In this document: positions 8,919-20,096 of the stretch, in pieces
Layout: each line of letters starts with the position of its first letter
Position numbering within the stretch: position 1 is the stretch's first letter
Assembly (NCBI GenBank): GCA_045128275.1
Contig: JBGVRH010000046.1
Span: 62,001-126,000, forward strand
Length of the DNA: 64,000 nt
Reading direction: 5' to 3'
Source: CAMEON01 sp045128275
GTDB taxonomy: Bacteria > Bacillota > Clostridia > Oscillospirales > CAG-272
Program-made: the position numbers and the translations under genes
The notes under the pieces: model-generated
Database searches by the model: none
What the model was told of the DNA's origin: nothing
The model's input: only the letters and a program-made list of their open reading frames with translations

Positions 8919-10583
8919 TCAGATGATCTCGATATGGATAGACAATTGGCCGCAGGCGGAGGCGCACAAGGCGCGGTAACGGCCGTTGCGGTTGGCAGCG
9001 GTGATGCCCGTGTCCGTGATACCGCCGTTTACCGTATAACGGCAGGTATGGCCCTCGTAGGCCACGGTGACTGTCGGGGACTCCACCGTTACGGCGGGGT
9101 GGATCTCGCCGTCAAAGGCAAGGACGGGGAGGGTATGGTGCTGCTCCCCGTCTCCGCTCTGGGTGATGGTGACCCCCTCGGCGGATACGGTATAGGTCAG
9201 GAGGGCCGTGCGGCCTCCGTAGGTGCAAGAGAGGGTGGCGGAAGCGGTATACTCATCCGCGGCGTAGGCCTTGACCTCATAGGCCGCCGCGGGATCGGCG
9301 GCAAACCGCCAGCCCTCGGGGGTCTTCTCGGCGGGGCAGAGGGACAGGGCTACGGGCTTGGGAATATCCACCGTAAAGACAGGCGCCTCGGGACAGGGCT
9401 GGGACAAGCAGATGGCCGATGGCGCGCCCGCGCGGTGGACTCTGCCAAGACCGCTTCCGTCGTAGTGGGGGTCGGCGTGAAGGTCGAATTCCAGGCCGTA
9501 TCCTCCCGCCTTCAAAAAGAGCTTATGGAAGCGATCGGAGGTGAGGTAGGCGGTGGGAGCGGTGTCCCCCTCGGGGGCGGCGGGGATGGACTCGTCGCTG
9601 ATGAGGGCGGCGGCGTAGAAGTTGGAGGCCGCGGTGATCATGTACTTATCGAAGTAGGCGTAGTCCTCACAGCCGCAGCGGGTCTCGGTGGAGTAGCGGT
9701 TCTTGACGTGGCGGATGGGGGCGCGGGACAGCCATCCCTCGGCGGCCTCCACGGCGCGGAGAGCGGCGGCCTTGAAGCGGGCGGCAAGGGGGAGATCCCC
9801 TTCCCTTTTGTAGCGGTTGGCCTCGTACTCCAGCAGGGCGGCCAGCCAGCCCTCGTTGTGGATGAACTGGTTACTGCGCCCGCCGAAGGCCATTTCTCCC
9901 GTCACCGACTGCATGGCCAGAGTCGCCATGCCCGTGCGGCGGAGGCAATCGTCTATGGCGGCGTAGTGCTTCCCTCGGTAGCCCTTATGGAGCAGGAGGG
10001 CGAAGAGACCGCGGGAGACGTGATCGTACATGATGGGCTGGTGGGCGTAGCCCCCTGCGTCGCAGTACAGGCCGTTTTCGTCCAGCCATTTGAGCTGAAC
10101 CTGCAATTGGAGGTCGATGAAATCGCGGGAGTCGCAGAGTCCCATGTCCTGGCGGAAATACTCGCTGACCGCCGTGAAGAGCGCCCAGTTGCGGACCCCC
10201 GACTCGGGCTTGGTGGCGTAGCAGTTGTAGCAGGTCTCGGGGACGATGGTTGTGAGATCGGATTTCCAGCGGGGGATATCCTCGGGGAAGAGTCCCGCCG
10301 TCTCCAGCTCGGTAAGACAGCAGATGATCTCCCGCACCGAGAAGTCGTTGGCGGCCTTGACGCGGGGGATCTGCTCACAGCAAAGGTTCATCATCTCGCA
10401 AAAGAGGGGAGCGAGGTCGGTACGGATGCCGTGGGACAAAAGGATGCCGATATTGGCAGTGAGGCGGGGGAAGCCGTGCTCGGTGAGGCCGTTTCGCTTC
10501 ACCTCGTCGAAGTAGCGGCGGATGTGGGAGTCGGGGTAGGCGGAAAGGGAGGCGGACATGACAGAGAGGTAGCGGGGATTCAT
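8919..10583 (-). CDS. Unrecognised protein, predicted helical-toroid carbohydrate-active enzyme
   Basis: I do not recognise this 554-residue protein with certainty. The first 380 residues are rich in helices with aromatic and charged patches (GGYAHQPIMYDHVSRG, GGRSNQFIHNEGW, CGCEDYAYFDKYM). They resemble the (alpha/alpha)6 toroids of polysaccharide lyases and unsaturated glucuronyl hydrolases. The last 170 residues look like beta-sandwich strands, as in heparinase-type lyases. No signal peptide is seen. An open frame extends 29 codons upstream, but the start at 10583 has a strong AAAGGAGG site. Its 5' untranslated region begins inside a repeat element (10599-10744). A cytosolic polysaccharide-processing role is an inference. 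Confidence 0.55.
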   Translation of the reverse strand: MNPRYLSVMSASLSAYPDSHIRRYFDEVKRNGLTEHGFPRLTANIGILLSHGIRTDLAPLFCEMMNLCCEQIPRVKAANDFSVREIICCLTELETAGLFPEDIPRWKSDLTTIVPETCYNCYATKPESGVRNWALFTAVSEYFRQDMGLCDSRDFIDLQLQVQLKWLDENGLYCDAGGYAHQPIMYDHVSRGLFALLLHKGYRGKHYAAIDDCLRRTGMATLAMQSVTGEMAFGGRSNQFIHNEGWLAALLEYEANRYKREGDLPLAARFKAAALRAVEAAEGWLSRAPIRHVKNRYSTETRCGCEDYAYFDKYMITAASNFYAAALISDESIPAAPEGDTAPTAYLTSDRFHKLFLKAGGYGLEFDLHADPHYDGSGLGRVHRAGAPSAICLSQPCPEAPVFTVDIPKPVALSLCPAEKTPEGWRFAADPAAAYEVKAYAADEYTASATLSCTYGGRTALLTYTVSAEGVTITQSGDGEQHHTLPVLAFDGEIHPAVTVESPTVTVAYEGHTCRYTVNGGITDTGITAANRNGRYRALCASACGQLSIHIEII

Positions 10584-10598
10584 GGGTGGGCCTCCTTT

Positions 10599-10742
10599 CA
10601 AATTTGGGTTTGTCGAATAGATACAAGATACGGAGATACAAGATACAAGATATAGAACGGCTGTTGCCACAAGGTTATTTCATATCTTGTATCTTTGTAT
10701 CTTGTATCTTTGTATCTTTGTTTCTCACCGACAAAACGCAAT

Positions 10743-10744
<2 letters not shown>
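10599..10744. repeat. Composite intergenic element 1 (CAAATTTGGGTTT...AAACGCAATTT ends)
   Basis: The left end CAAATTTGGGTTTGTCG and the right end CGACAAAACGCAATTT are imperfect inverted copies of each other. The interior has inverted blocks of tandem GATACAAGATAC/TATCTTGTATC units that can form one long hairpin. The right end overlaps the clpE stop codon, and the left end touches the ribosome-binding site of the gene starting at 10583. Element 4 (36638-36775) is a close relative. Confidence 0.75.
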
Positions 10745-13130
<2,386 letters not shown>

Positions 13131-13142
13131 ATATTTCACTTG

Positions 13143-13168
13143 TTGGGGGTACCCAACGGACTCCTTTG
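13143..13168 (-). promoter_or_regulatory. clpE Shine-Dalgarno separated from the start by a hairpin
   Basis: On the minus strand AAAGGAG (13162-13168) is followed by GTTGGG-4 nt-CCCAAC (13143-13158), a perfect 6-bp hairpin. The spacing from SD to ATG at 13130 is about 30 nt unfolded but near normal if the hairpin is folded out. Confidence 0.45.
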
Positions 13169-13203
13169 CTTGGGGTAACGGATTAAAAACTAATCCAGGA
13201 TAT

Positions 13204-13232
13204 ATCATACCACTTTTCGGGGCGGTTGTCAA
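13204..13232 (-). promoter_or_regulatory. Sigma-A promoter of clpE
   Basis: On the minus strand TTGACA (13227-13232), a 17-bp spacer and TATGAT (13204-13209). I see no perfect CtsR heptad repeat next to it. Confidence 0.82.
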
Positions 13233-13304
13233 GGGGGGGCGGAGTGAAGGGAGCGTGAAAGCAAGGTGACTGTGGGCCCCGTTACGCTTCCCCGGCACGC
13301 GAAT

Positions 13305-13330
13305 GAGCCCCCCGCAATCGCGGGGGGCTC
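13305..13330. terminator. Strong GC hairpin after the acyltransferase gene, possible terminator
   Basis: GAGCCCCCCGC and GCGGGGGGCTC form an 11-bp stem with a 4-nt loop between the acyltransferase stop (13365) and the clpE promoter. It lacks a T-run on either strand, so termination is likely but not certain. Confidence 0.5.
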
Positions 13331-13364
13331 TCACTGTATAGTCGAGGGTAGGATGCCGTCGGGA

Positions 13365-14378
13365 TCAAGTCAGATATCCCGTCCAGGGGAGCTTAGTCTT
13401 CTGCAAGAGGTCTACGGCGAGGATGACCGCACCGATCAACACCCATGCGACCGCCGTAATGATGAGCGTATGCTGCGTATGGATGAGCTTATCGCACAGC
13501 AGGGTGGCGGAAAAGATGACCATGCCTTGACAGCAGTAGATGATCGTGCTGATCCTCCGCATCCAAGGTGCCGTCGAGATCCTCACGGAGGAATTCACAG
13601 CAAACAGGAACAGGAAGAACGAGGCGGGGATCAGCATGAAAGCCGCATCAGTAGCCCCTGCACCGATCCATTTGTCTACCAGGATGACCTCTACATAGTA
13701 GAGAGCGAAGGAGATCAGCCCCAGAAGGAGACAGAGACCTCCGGGGATCCCGGACAACCTCTCCCTGTTTTTCGCCGCGTATTTTCCGATGGCGAAGAAG
13801 AAGCAACCGCAGATGATGCTATTATAGGGGGTGAAATAGAGGAACCGCGTCATCTGCTTGGGGAGCAGACCGTGGTACAGAGATGTCAGCACGCACAAAA
13901 GGTACATCAGTGCCGTGATAGCCAGGATCGTGCGGTCCGTCAGCTTTCTCCCCATCATGGAAACGATCCACGCGCTGAAGACACAGCTCAAAAGATACCA
14001 CGAGCCCAAAAAGCTGTTTGATATCATCCATTCCTTGGCGATCATGACCCACGTGGTGACCGAGGTCAGATCTCGTGATAGGAACCATGTATCCAGGATC
14101 TGAGGGATGTTGAAGACGAACCAAAGAGCATACAGGGCAAGGATCCGTATCGTGTATCGTTTCAGCTGCTCCCTTGAGACAGTCCCGTTCGTTCCCTTGC
14201 TGAACAGGAAGAAGGAGGACGCAAGGAAAAAGAAGGGCACGCCCCACCTTGCCAAGAGCTGTACTCCATAAAAATGCAACGGCTCTCCAACAGAGTGGAG
14301 AGCTCCAATGTGCATCGAAAATATCAAGATACTGCCTACAAGCTTTAACAGGTCGATCGCGTCATACTTTTTTTTCAT
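13365..14378 (-). CDS. Acyltransferase-3 family integral membrane protein
   Basis: The protein has 337 residues and about ten hydrophobic helices. It opens with KYDAIDLLKLVGSILIFSMH, the conserved R/K-x10-H pattern of acyltransferase-3 proteins that O-acetylate cell-surface polysaccharide or peptidoglycan. A second conserved block is WYLLSCVFSAWIV. The frame is open 62 codons further upstream through AT-rich sequence, but the start at 14378 has a TGGAG site and begins the family domain. Codon use is more AT-rich than in the flanking core genes, and the gene is monocistronic, both consistent with transfer. The acyl acceptor is unknown. Confidence 0.85.
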   Translation of the reverse strand: MKKKYDAIDLLKLVGSILIFSMHIGALHSVGEPLHFYGVQLLARWGVPFFFLASSFFLFSKGTNGTVSREQLKRYTIRILALYALWFVFNIPQILDTWFLSRDLTSVTTWVMIAKEWMISNSFLGSWYLLSCVFSAWIVSMMGRKLTDRTILAITALMYLLCVLTSLYHGLLPKQMTRFLYFTPYNSIICGCFFFAIGKYAAKNRERLSGIPGGLCLLLGLISFALYYVEVILVDKWIGAGATDAAFMLIPASFFLFLFAVNSSVRISTAPWMRRISTIIYCCQGMVIFSATLLCDKLIHTQHTLIITAVAWVLIGAVILAVDLLQKTKLPWTGYLT

Positions 14379-14459
14379 GATACCGTGCTCCACATTCTTC
14401 TCAAGGCCTTTTTCACCGGCAGAAAGCAGGCGAGATCTGACCAAGTAACAGATAAGTGT

Positions 14460-14465
14460 ATTATA
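14460..14465 (-). promoter_or_regulatory. Possible -10 of the acyltransferase promoter
   Basis: TATAAT on the minus strand about 80 bp upstream of the start at 14378. No good -35 lies 16-18 bp upstream, so this is a weak call. The interval 14379-14557 is otherwise AT-rich and holds no gene I can see. Confidence 0.4.
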
Positions 14466-14557
14466 ATTCTTTTGAAATAGCGTTTTGTTAACAAAAAAAA
14501 ACAGAACAGTAACATTTTCGTAACATTCACCTTCTTCCAGCTCTTCGTAAAAGATCC

Positions 14558-14586
14558 TTGACAACTACGCCACCATGTAGTATAAT
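14558..14586 (+). promoter_or_regulatory. Sigma-A promoter of the phosphoesterase-rlmD operon
   Basis: TTGACA (14558-14563), 17-bp spacer, TATAAT (14581-14586); both hexamers are consensus. It lies 70 bp upstream of the start at 14657. Confidence 0.92.
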
Positions 14587-14656
14587 ATAATGGAGTATAA
14601 ATATTCCCCGCCCGCACAAACGGGCAGGCCCGCGCGCGGGCAGAAAGGACACATAT

Positions 14657-15355
14657 ATGACCTACGTAGTTGCCAACCTTCACGGACACCTGGAGGAGTA
14701 CAAGACCCTCCTCCAAACCATCAAATTCAACGCCGACAGAGACGTTTTGTACGTTCTGGGCGATACCGTGGACTACGGCCCCGATCCCATGGGGCTGATC
14801 GAGGACATGAGCTACCGCCTCAACGTCTACCCCATCGCGGGCGAGCATGATTTCACCGCCGTCAAGATGCTGGCGGGATATGAAAAGATGCAGGCCGCCA
14901 TGGCAAAGGGACAGGCTCCCGACAAGGAGTTCGTCAGCGAGCTGACCGCCTGGGTGCAGGACGGTGGCGAGCCTACCCTGTCGGGCTACCGCGCCCTGGA
15001 CAAGGATATGCAGGAGGGCGCTCTGGAGTACCTGTCGGATATGCCTCTCTACGAGGAGGTCACGGTGAACGGCCATGACTACCTGCTGATCCACCAGGGT
15101 ATCTACGATTTCACCCCCGACGTGGAGCTGGACTGGCTGGAGCCCGAGGACTTCTTCTCGGAGTCCCTCGACCCCACCGCCAAGTATTTCGAGGACAAGA
15201 CCATCATCGTGGGTCATACTCCCACCAGCGAATCCAACGGCGGCGCGGATCGCATCTTCTACGGCAACGGTACCATCTTCATCGACTGCGGTCTGGGCCG
15301 CGGCGGCCGACTGGGATGCCTGCGTCTGGAGGACGGTAAGGAGTTCTATGTCTAA
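14657..15355 (+). CDS. Calcineurin-like metallophosphoesterase (PrpE/ApaH-like)
   Basis: The protein has 232 residues. Metal-binding motifs of the serine/threonine phosphatase-like branch are visible: NLHGH (residues 7-11), GDTVDYGPDP (about 36-45) and VGHTPT (about 193-198). The usual GNHE is changed to GEHD (about 68-71), a conservative loss of the asparagine ligand. Relatives act on diadenosine tetraphosphate or phosphoproteins. The start follows a GAAAGGAC site. It overlaps the downstream methyltransferase by 8 bp, so the two are co-translated. The substrate is unknown. Confidence 0.8.
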   Translation: MTYVVANLHGHLEEYKTLLQTIKFNADRDVLYVLGDTVDYGPDPMGLIEDMSYRLNVYPIAGEHDFTAVKMLAGYEKMQAAMAKGQAPDKEFVSELTAWVQDGGEPTLSGYRALDKDMQEGALEYLSDMPLYEEVTVNGHDYLLIHQGIYDFTPDVELDWLEPEDFFSESLDPTAKYFEDKTIIVGHTPTSESNGGADRIFYGNGTIFIDCGLGRGGRLGCLRLEDGKEFYV

Positions 15356-16778
15356 GCAGAAAACCAACCGAAACGAAAAGCCCGAGGTGGTGACGGTCAG
15401 CATCCATGACCTGAACAACCTCGGTTGCGGCGTGGCCAGAATGCCCGAGGGGACTCCCGACGGGGGTCTTGTGGTATTCGTCAAGGGCACCGTCACGGGG
15501 GACGTGGCGCGGGCGCAGATCATCAAGCGCACCAAGTCCTTCTGCGTGGGCAAGCTTTTGGAGATCGTGACCCCCTCCCCCATGCGGGCGGAGGAGGAGT
15601 TTTGTCCTGCTCCCGAGGCCTGCGGCGGTTGCGTGTACCGCCACCTCAAATATGAGGATGAACTGATCTCTAAGCATGCCCGCGTGGAGAAGGCCTTCCG
15701 ACAGGCGGGGCTTGCCGACGTGGTCATCCGTCCCGTGCTGACCGTCAAGCGGGAGGGCGAGCACGTCACCCGCGGCTACCGCAACAAGGGGATGTACCCC
15801 GTCCGTCAGGGCAAGAATGGGATGGAGGCGGGCTTCTATGCCGCCAAGACCCACAAGGTGATCCCCTGCTTTGACTGCGCCCTCCAGCCCGATTTCTTCG
15901 GTGAGTTGGTGCGGGAGGTGTGCAAGCTCTGCGACAAGTACCGCGTGACGGCTTACGATGAAGAAACGGGAAAGGGCACTCTGCGCCACATTTACCTGCG
16001 TTGCGCCGCCGACGGGACGACTCTCCTGACGCTGGTGATCAACGATGTGAAGCTCCCCAAGCCTGCCGCCGAGGGGCTGGTGCATGAGTTGGTGGGCCGC
16101 TTCCCCTCCCTGTGCGGTATTCTTTTGAATATCAACCGCGAGAACACCAACGTGGTGCTGGGTGACAAGTTCGTGACCCTGTGGGGCAAGGACTATCTGG
16201 AGGATATCCTCTGCGGCAAGAAGCTCCGCTTGTCGGCGGGGTCCTTCTACCAAGTGAACCACGATGCCGCCGAGCTGCTCTACAACACCGCCGCCGACAT
16301 GGCGGGTTTGACGGGGAGCGAGCATCTCCTTGACCTCTACTGCGGCGCGGGGAGCATCGGTCTTTCCATGGCCGACCGCGTGGCCGACGTGACGGGCATT
16401 GAGATCATCCCCGAGGCGGTGGAGTGCGCCCAAGTCAACGCCCGCCTGAATGGGCTGGACGAGACCCGCGCGCGGTTCTTCTGCGGGGACGCGTCCGACG
16501 CGCATAAGTTCCTGGCCGCCGCGGAGGAGAACGGCGCGCCCTCCCCCGATCTGGTGGTGATCGACCCGCCCCGCAAGGGCACGACCCGCGAGCTGATCCA
16601 AGAGATCGCGGCGCGGGGGATTCGACGGGTGGTGTATATCTCCTGTGAGCCGGAGACGCTGGGGCGGGATTGCGCGGTGTTTAGAGAGTTTGGGTATAGC
16701 ATCGGGGAGGTTCAGCCGGTGGACTTATTTCCCAGAACAGGTCACGTCGAAAGTGTCGTTTGTCTGTCACGAAAATAA
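15348..16778 (+). CDS. rlmD: RlmD/RumA-family 23S rRNA (uracil-C5) methyltransferase with TRAM domain
   Basis: The 476-residue protein has an N-terminal TRAM domain (about 15-75), a cysteine cluster for a [4Fe-4S] centre (CPAPEACGGCVYRHL, about 85-99), a SAM-binding motif (LLDLYCGAGSIGL, about 327-339) and the catalytic cysteine segment YISCEPETLGRD (about 428-439). Homologues make m5U1939 and, in Firmicutes, also m5U747 of 23S rRNA. It is translationally coupled to the upstream phosphoesterase. A second, TRAM-less paralogue lies at 23434-24573. The family is certain; the target base is inferred. Confidence 0.92.
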   Translation: MSKQKTNRNEKPEVVTVSIHDLNNLGCGVARMPEGTPDGGLVVFVKGTVTGDVARAQIIKRTKSFCVGKLLEIVTPSPMRAEEEFCPAPEACGGCVYRHLKYEDELISKHARVEKAFRQAGLADVVIRPVLTVKREGEHVTRGYRNKGMYPVRQGKNGMEAGFYAAKTHKVIPCFDCALQPDFFGELVREVCKLCDKYRVTAYDEETGKGTLRHIYLRCAADGTTLLTLVINDVKLPKPAAEGLVHELVGRFPSLCGILLNINRENTNVVLGDKFVTLWGKDYLEDILCGKKLRLSAGSFYQVNHDAAELLYNTAADMAGLTGSEHLLDLYCGAGSIGLSMADRVADVTGIEIIPEAVECAQVNARLNGLDETRARFFCGDASDAHKFLAAAEENGAPSPDLVVIDPPRKGTTRELIQEIAARGIRRVVYISCEPETLGRDCAVFREFGYSIGEVQPVDLFPRTGHVESVVCLSRK

Positions 16779-16994
16779 GCGATTTTGACCCATAAAATGG
16801 CACTTTTTCGGCATTTTAAGCGGTTTTTGAGCCAAAAAAACGATATTTGAAATCAAAACACCTCAATTTGATTTGGGACAAATGATGATTTTGAGCAAAG
16901 ATCGAAACTCTAATTTACAGCTGTATAATCACGGACGGATATTTCAAATGCAAATCTCCGTGTATTGAGGAATTGTCTAATAAAAGCAAGAGGG
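16779..16994. other. AT-rich interval upstream of the nuclease gene
   Basis: Composition drops sharply here from the GC-rich methyltransferase. A TATAAT (16924-16929) could be a -10 for the nuclease gene but has no clear -35. A 17-18 bp sequence (16875-16892) recurs after the nuclease (18373-18389). Confidence 0.6.
16875..16892. repeat. Left copy of direct repeat flanking the nuclease gene
   Basis: GGGACAAATGATGATTTT matches the sequence at 18373-18389 except for one missing base. The two copies bracket the AT-rich nuclease gene. Confidence 0.5.
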
Positions 16995-18209
16995 ATGGTG
17001 GTTGTTGTGACTAATCAAGAAAAGGGCTTGGAGTTTGAAAAGCGGTGCTTTTCAAAGCTAGTGGATCTAAATTTTACGGATTTATCTTTGACACGAAATA
17101 CCGATAATGGTGCAGATATTATTGGAACATTAAATGGAACTAGGTATGTTTTCCAATGCAAAAACCATAAAAAGCCTCAGGGAAATAGATGTGTTCAAGA
17201 GGTGATTGCTGCGCAAAAGTTATATAAAGGTAATAGGTGTGTTGTTATTTCACATAGTTCGTTTACTTCTGCGGCAATTGCTTTGGCTAAAGCTAATAAC
17301 TGTATTCTTATTAAAGCAAATGTTTTTTTTGAGTTGTCTGATTTTCCTCCAAAAGATTACTCTGCGCAATTTGATCAAAACACTCCAGTGTATGATTTTG
17401 AATATCAACTAATTGAAAAATATGAAGAAATAAAGAAGAGGTTAGGGAGAACTCCTAAGTGGGAGGAACTTGATGCACATACCCGTTATGTAATAACGAA
17501 GAAGTATAAAAATTATAGCATATTTTTGTCTTCAATAGGCGATAAAAAATGTACGGCTAAGCATTCAGACGATGAACTTAAAAAAGAATATATGCGTATA
17601 AGAGAACTTTTGAACAGAGTTCCCACAGGTGCCGACATCCGCGCTTATAGTTCATTCCCATATAACCAGTTTCATGAGTATCCGTTAACCAAACTGCAAA
17701 AAGAATGTGGAGATCGACCTAATATAGAACGTGGGGTATCGAAGGAAGCATTAACACATTCATATTTTGAATTGGAGAAAAAACTAGGCCATCCTCCCGC
17801 TGTTAAAGAAATTGATCAATTTGGAACATATAGGTCGTCATATTATGTTCGCAGGTGGGGGAGTATAGACAACTTCCTGCTAGAAATTGGCAGAACGAGG
17901 ACTTCTGCTGGATTACCTAGACGTTATACCAATGATGAGGTAATTGCAATATATTCACTTATAAAGATATTGCTATCTTTGGTAAAAGAGAGTGATAATT
18001 ATGAAATCAATCAAACCGTTCTAGAACAACTTCAGTTTAATAGTGGAACGCTCATTTCGCCAGCTACCTTTTCAAACAAATTTGGTGATTGGAAAGCTTT
18101 TTGCACATATTTAGAAGAAAACAATATTAACAATGAATTATTAAAAATCGTGAGGCGAATTCGTTGCGAAGGAATACAAGTTCTGTTTACGGATACAGTA
18201 CCGTCATAA
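16995..18209 (+). CDS. Mrr-like PD-(D/E)xK nuclease with HNH/homing-endonuclease-associated repeats
   Basis: The protein has about 404 residues. Residues about 8-120 form an Mrr-type restriction fold: an early glutamate (GLEFEK), NTDNGADIIG with the metal-binding aspartate, and QCK in place of (D/E)xK, as in many Mrr proteins; VISHSSFTSAAIALA follows. After it come about four repeats of 50-60 residues with the pattern LGRTP...E.D......FGSW, resembling homing-endonuclease-associated DNA-binding repeats (clear copies near 145 and 260, weaker near 205 and 335). The gene is far more AT-rich than its neighbours and uses AT-ending codons, so recent transfer is likely. The start is uncertain: ATG 16995 has AGAGGG directly next to it, and GTG 17007 or TTG 16965 are alternatives. 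A defence role is inferred; there is no methyltransferase nearby. Confidence 0.75.
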   Translation: MVVVVTNQEKGLEFEKRCFSKLVDLNFTDLSLTRNTDNGADIIGTLNGTRYVFQCKNHKKPQGNRCVQEVIAAQKLYKGNRCVVISHSSFTSAAIALAKANNCILIKANVFFELSDFPPKDYSAQFDQNTPVYDFEYQLIEKYEEIKKRLGRTPKWEELDAHTRYVITKKYKNYSIFLSSIGDKKCTAKHSDDELKKEYMRIRELLNRVPTGADIRAYSSFPYNQFHEYPLTKLQKECGDRPNIERGVSKEALTHSYFELEKKLGHPPAVKEIDQFGTYRSSYYVRRWGSIDNFLLEIGRTRTSAGLPRRYTNDEVIAIYSLIKILLSLVKESDNYEINQTVLEQLQFNSGTLISPATFSNKFGDWKAFCTYLEENNINNELLKIVRRIRCEGIQVLFTDTVPS

Positions 18210-18650
18210 GATTTAAATGGTAAAAGCGAGACAATAAATTTTATTGAAAATTTCATGTCGGAATGGATAAACTATGGCTCATTTCAAAAGGTTGGACAAA
18301 ATGGCGTTTTAATTCAAGGTCATAATAATTGAAACTATCTACGATATGTTTCCAAGCACCGTTCATAAATCAGGGACAAATGTGATTTTCTACCTATGAT
18401 TTTGAGACTTTTTGGAGTTTCCACCCCCGTTTTTGCCCGTTTTTTATACCTTTTGGAGTCTTGACCCATGTGGAGAATGTCGTGTGCTTAAAACTCATAC
18501 AGAATAATTCTCGCGAAAATATCCAGTAGTGGTAAAATCACCACCACATTTTCAGGAGAAATGAAACCCAAAATGCCGCGGCTTAAATGGTTTGAGCATA
18601 ACGATAAAGTGAATAGAAAGTGAATAGAAAATGTAAAGGAGTTCTCAACC
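18210..18650. other. AT-rich non-coding interval after the nuclease gene
   Basis: 441 bp with no convincing gene. It holds the right copy of the direct repeat (18373-18389), several phrases that echo the interval before the nuclease (TTGACCCAT at 16785 and 18463), and the AAAGGAG site of the permease gene near its end. It looks like the remains of the imported segment. Confidence 0.55.
18373..18389. repeat. Right copy of direct repeat flanking the nuclease gene
   Basis: GGGACAAATGTGATTTT is the left copy (16875-16892) with one base missing. The copies have the same orientation and are about 1.5 kb apart. Confidence 0.5.
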
Positions 18651-19976
18651 ATGTCCCCCTTTATCATAGCCATCATCCTCTTCGCCATCACCTACGTCCT
18701 TCTCTTCACCCTGCCCAAGGCGCGCTCCTACATAGCCCTTTGCTCGGCGGTGATCTTCTCGGTGTGGCTGACCTTCTTCTGCGCTGACATCGAGTTCGGT
18801 CTCGGTACCATCGTGGGTGCCATCGACTTCAATATCCTCATGATGATCGCGGGCACCATGGGCATCGTGACCCTGTTCATCGAGTCCAAAATGCCCATGC
18901 GGATCGCTGACGTGATGCTGTCCAAGTTCAAGAACGTCAAGATGGCCATTGTGGCCATGGCGGTGCTTTCGGGCGTGGTGTCGGCCTTCGTGGACAACGT
19001 GGCCACGGTCTTGATGATCGCCCCCATCGCTCTGGCGGTGTGCAAGAAGCAGAATATGTCCCCCGTCCCCGCCATCATCTCCATCGCGGTCTCCTCCAAC
19101 CTGCAGGGCGCGGCCACGCTGGTGGGCGACACCACCTCCATCCTGCTGGGCGGTTACGCCGGCATGAACTTCTTCGACTTCTTCTGGTTCCTCGGCCGTC
19201 CCGGTATCTTTTGGGCGGTGGAGCTGGGCGCGGCGCTGACTGTGGTGATCCTCCTGTTCCTCTTCCGCAAGGAGACCAATCCTCTGACCCTCACCGACAA
19301 GACCGAGGTCACAGACTACGTTCCCTCCTACCTCATGGTGGGTGTTGTGGTGGCGCTGATCCTGGCCTCCTTCATCCCCCAGCCCGCGGGCGGCGCGCTT
19401 TTGACTCTATACGAGCTTCGCAACGGTATCATCTGCATGGTGCTTTTGTTGGTGGGCATCGTGATCAATCTCTGCCGTACCAGGAGCTTTGAGTCCACCA
19501 AGGGTGTGTTCAAGGAGATGGACTACCAGACCCTGCTCCTGCTGGCTTCCCTCTTCGTGGTCATTCAGGGCATCACCTCGGCGGGGGTTATCGACAAGCT
19601 GGCCGAGCTTCTGGTGAGCCTCGGCGGCGGCAATCTGTTCCTCATGTACACCGTCATCGTCTTCGCCTCGGTGCTGATCTCGGCGGTGGTGGACAACATC
19701 CCCTACGTGCTGACCATGCTCCCCGTGGTGACGGGGGTGGCCCAGGCCATGGGGGTGGAGCCTTACGTCCTGTACTTCGGCCTCTTCGTGGGCGCGACCC
19801 TGGGCGGCAACATCACCCCCATCGGTGCCAGCGCGAACATCACGGGTATCGGTATTCTCCGCAAGGAGGGGCATGAGGTCAGAGCGAAGGACTTCATGAA
19901 GATCAGCGTGCCGTTTACGCTGACGGCGGTGCTTTCGGGGTATTTGTTTATTTGGGTTTTCTGGGGGCTTTTGTGA
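18651..19976 (+). CDS. Ion-transporter-superfamily permease (SLC13/ArsB/NhaD/CitM-like)
   Basis: The protein has 441 residues and about eleven membrane helices. Two related halves each carry a re-entrant loop motif: FVDNVATVLMIAPIA (about residues 118-132) and VVDNIPYVLTMLPVV (about 345-359). These are hallmarks of the ion-transporter superfamily, which includes dicarboxylate, arsenite and Na+/H+ carriers. NITPIGASANITG near the C-terminus is also typical. It is well expressed by its AAAGGAG site. The substrate cannot be read from sequence; an anion or dicarboxylate is possible. It is the last GC-rich gene before the four-helix-bundle unit. Confidence 0.85.
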   Translation: MSPFIIAIILFAITYVLLFTLPKARSYIALCSAVIFSVWLTFFCADIEFGLGTIVGAIDFNILMMIAGTMGIVTLFIESKMPMRIADVMLSKFKNVKMAIVAMAVLSGVVSAFVDNVATVLMIAPIALAVCKKQNMSPVPAIISIAVSSNLQGAATLVGDTTSILLGGYAGMNFFDFFWFLGRPGIFWAVELGAALTVVILLFLFRKETNPLTLTDKTEVTDYVPSYLMVGVVVALILASFIPQPAGGALLTLYELRNGIICMVLLLVGIVINLCRTRSFESTKGVFKEMDYQTLLLLASLFVVIQGITSAGVIDKLAELLVSLGGGNLFLMYTVIVFASVLISAVVDNIPYVLTMLPVVTGVAQAMGVEPYVLYFGLFVGATLGGNITPIGASANITGIGILRKEGHEVRAKDFMKISVPFTLTAVLSGYLFIWVFWGLL

Positions 19977-19980
19977 TCAC

Positions 19981-20052
19981 GCCCGCAGGGCATATCTCGC
20001 CCGAAGGGCATATCGTGCCAAACGGGCATATCTCGCCCAAAGGGCATCTCGC
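19981..20052. repeat. Array of 18-bp palindromic repeats, left of the four-helix-bundle gene
   Basis: Four head-to-tail 18-bp units of the form GCCCRNAGGGCATATCKC, each able to form a small GCCC/GGGC hairpin, begin 4 bp after the permease stop. They are in inverse orientation to the arrays at 20481-20550 and 23345-23416. Confidence 0.85.
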
Positions 20053-20096
20053 GCGCCGTTAGGCGCTCCATTCCATGATTTCAAGGAGAACCTACC

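Noticed and set aside
6111..10655. A plus-strand open frame of over 1500 codons opposite the P-type ATPase and the toroid protein
   Set aside because: It mirrors two well-supported minus-strand genes. The translation is Gly/Val/Gln-rich without domains, as expected from antisense of GC-rich codons.
13305..13330. Perfect intrinsic terminator for the acyltransferase gene
   Set aside because: The stem is strong but there is no T-run on either strand; kept only as a possible terminator.
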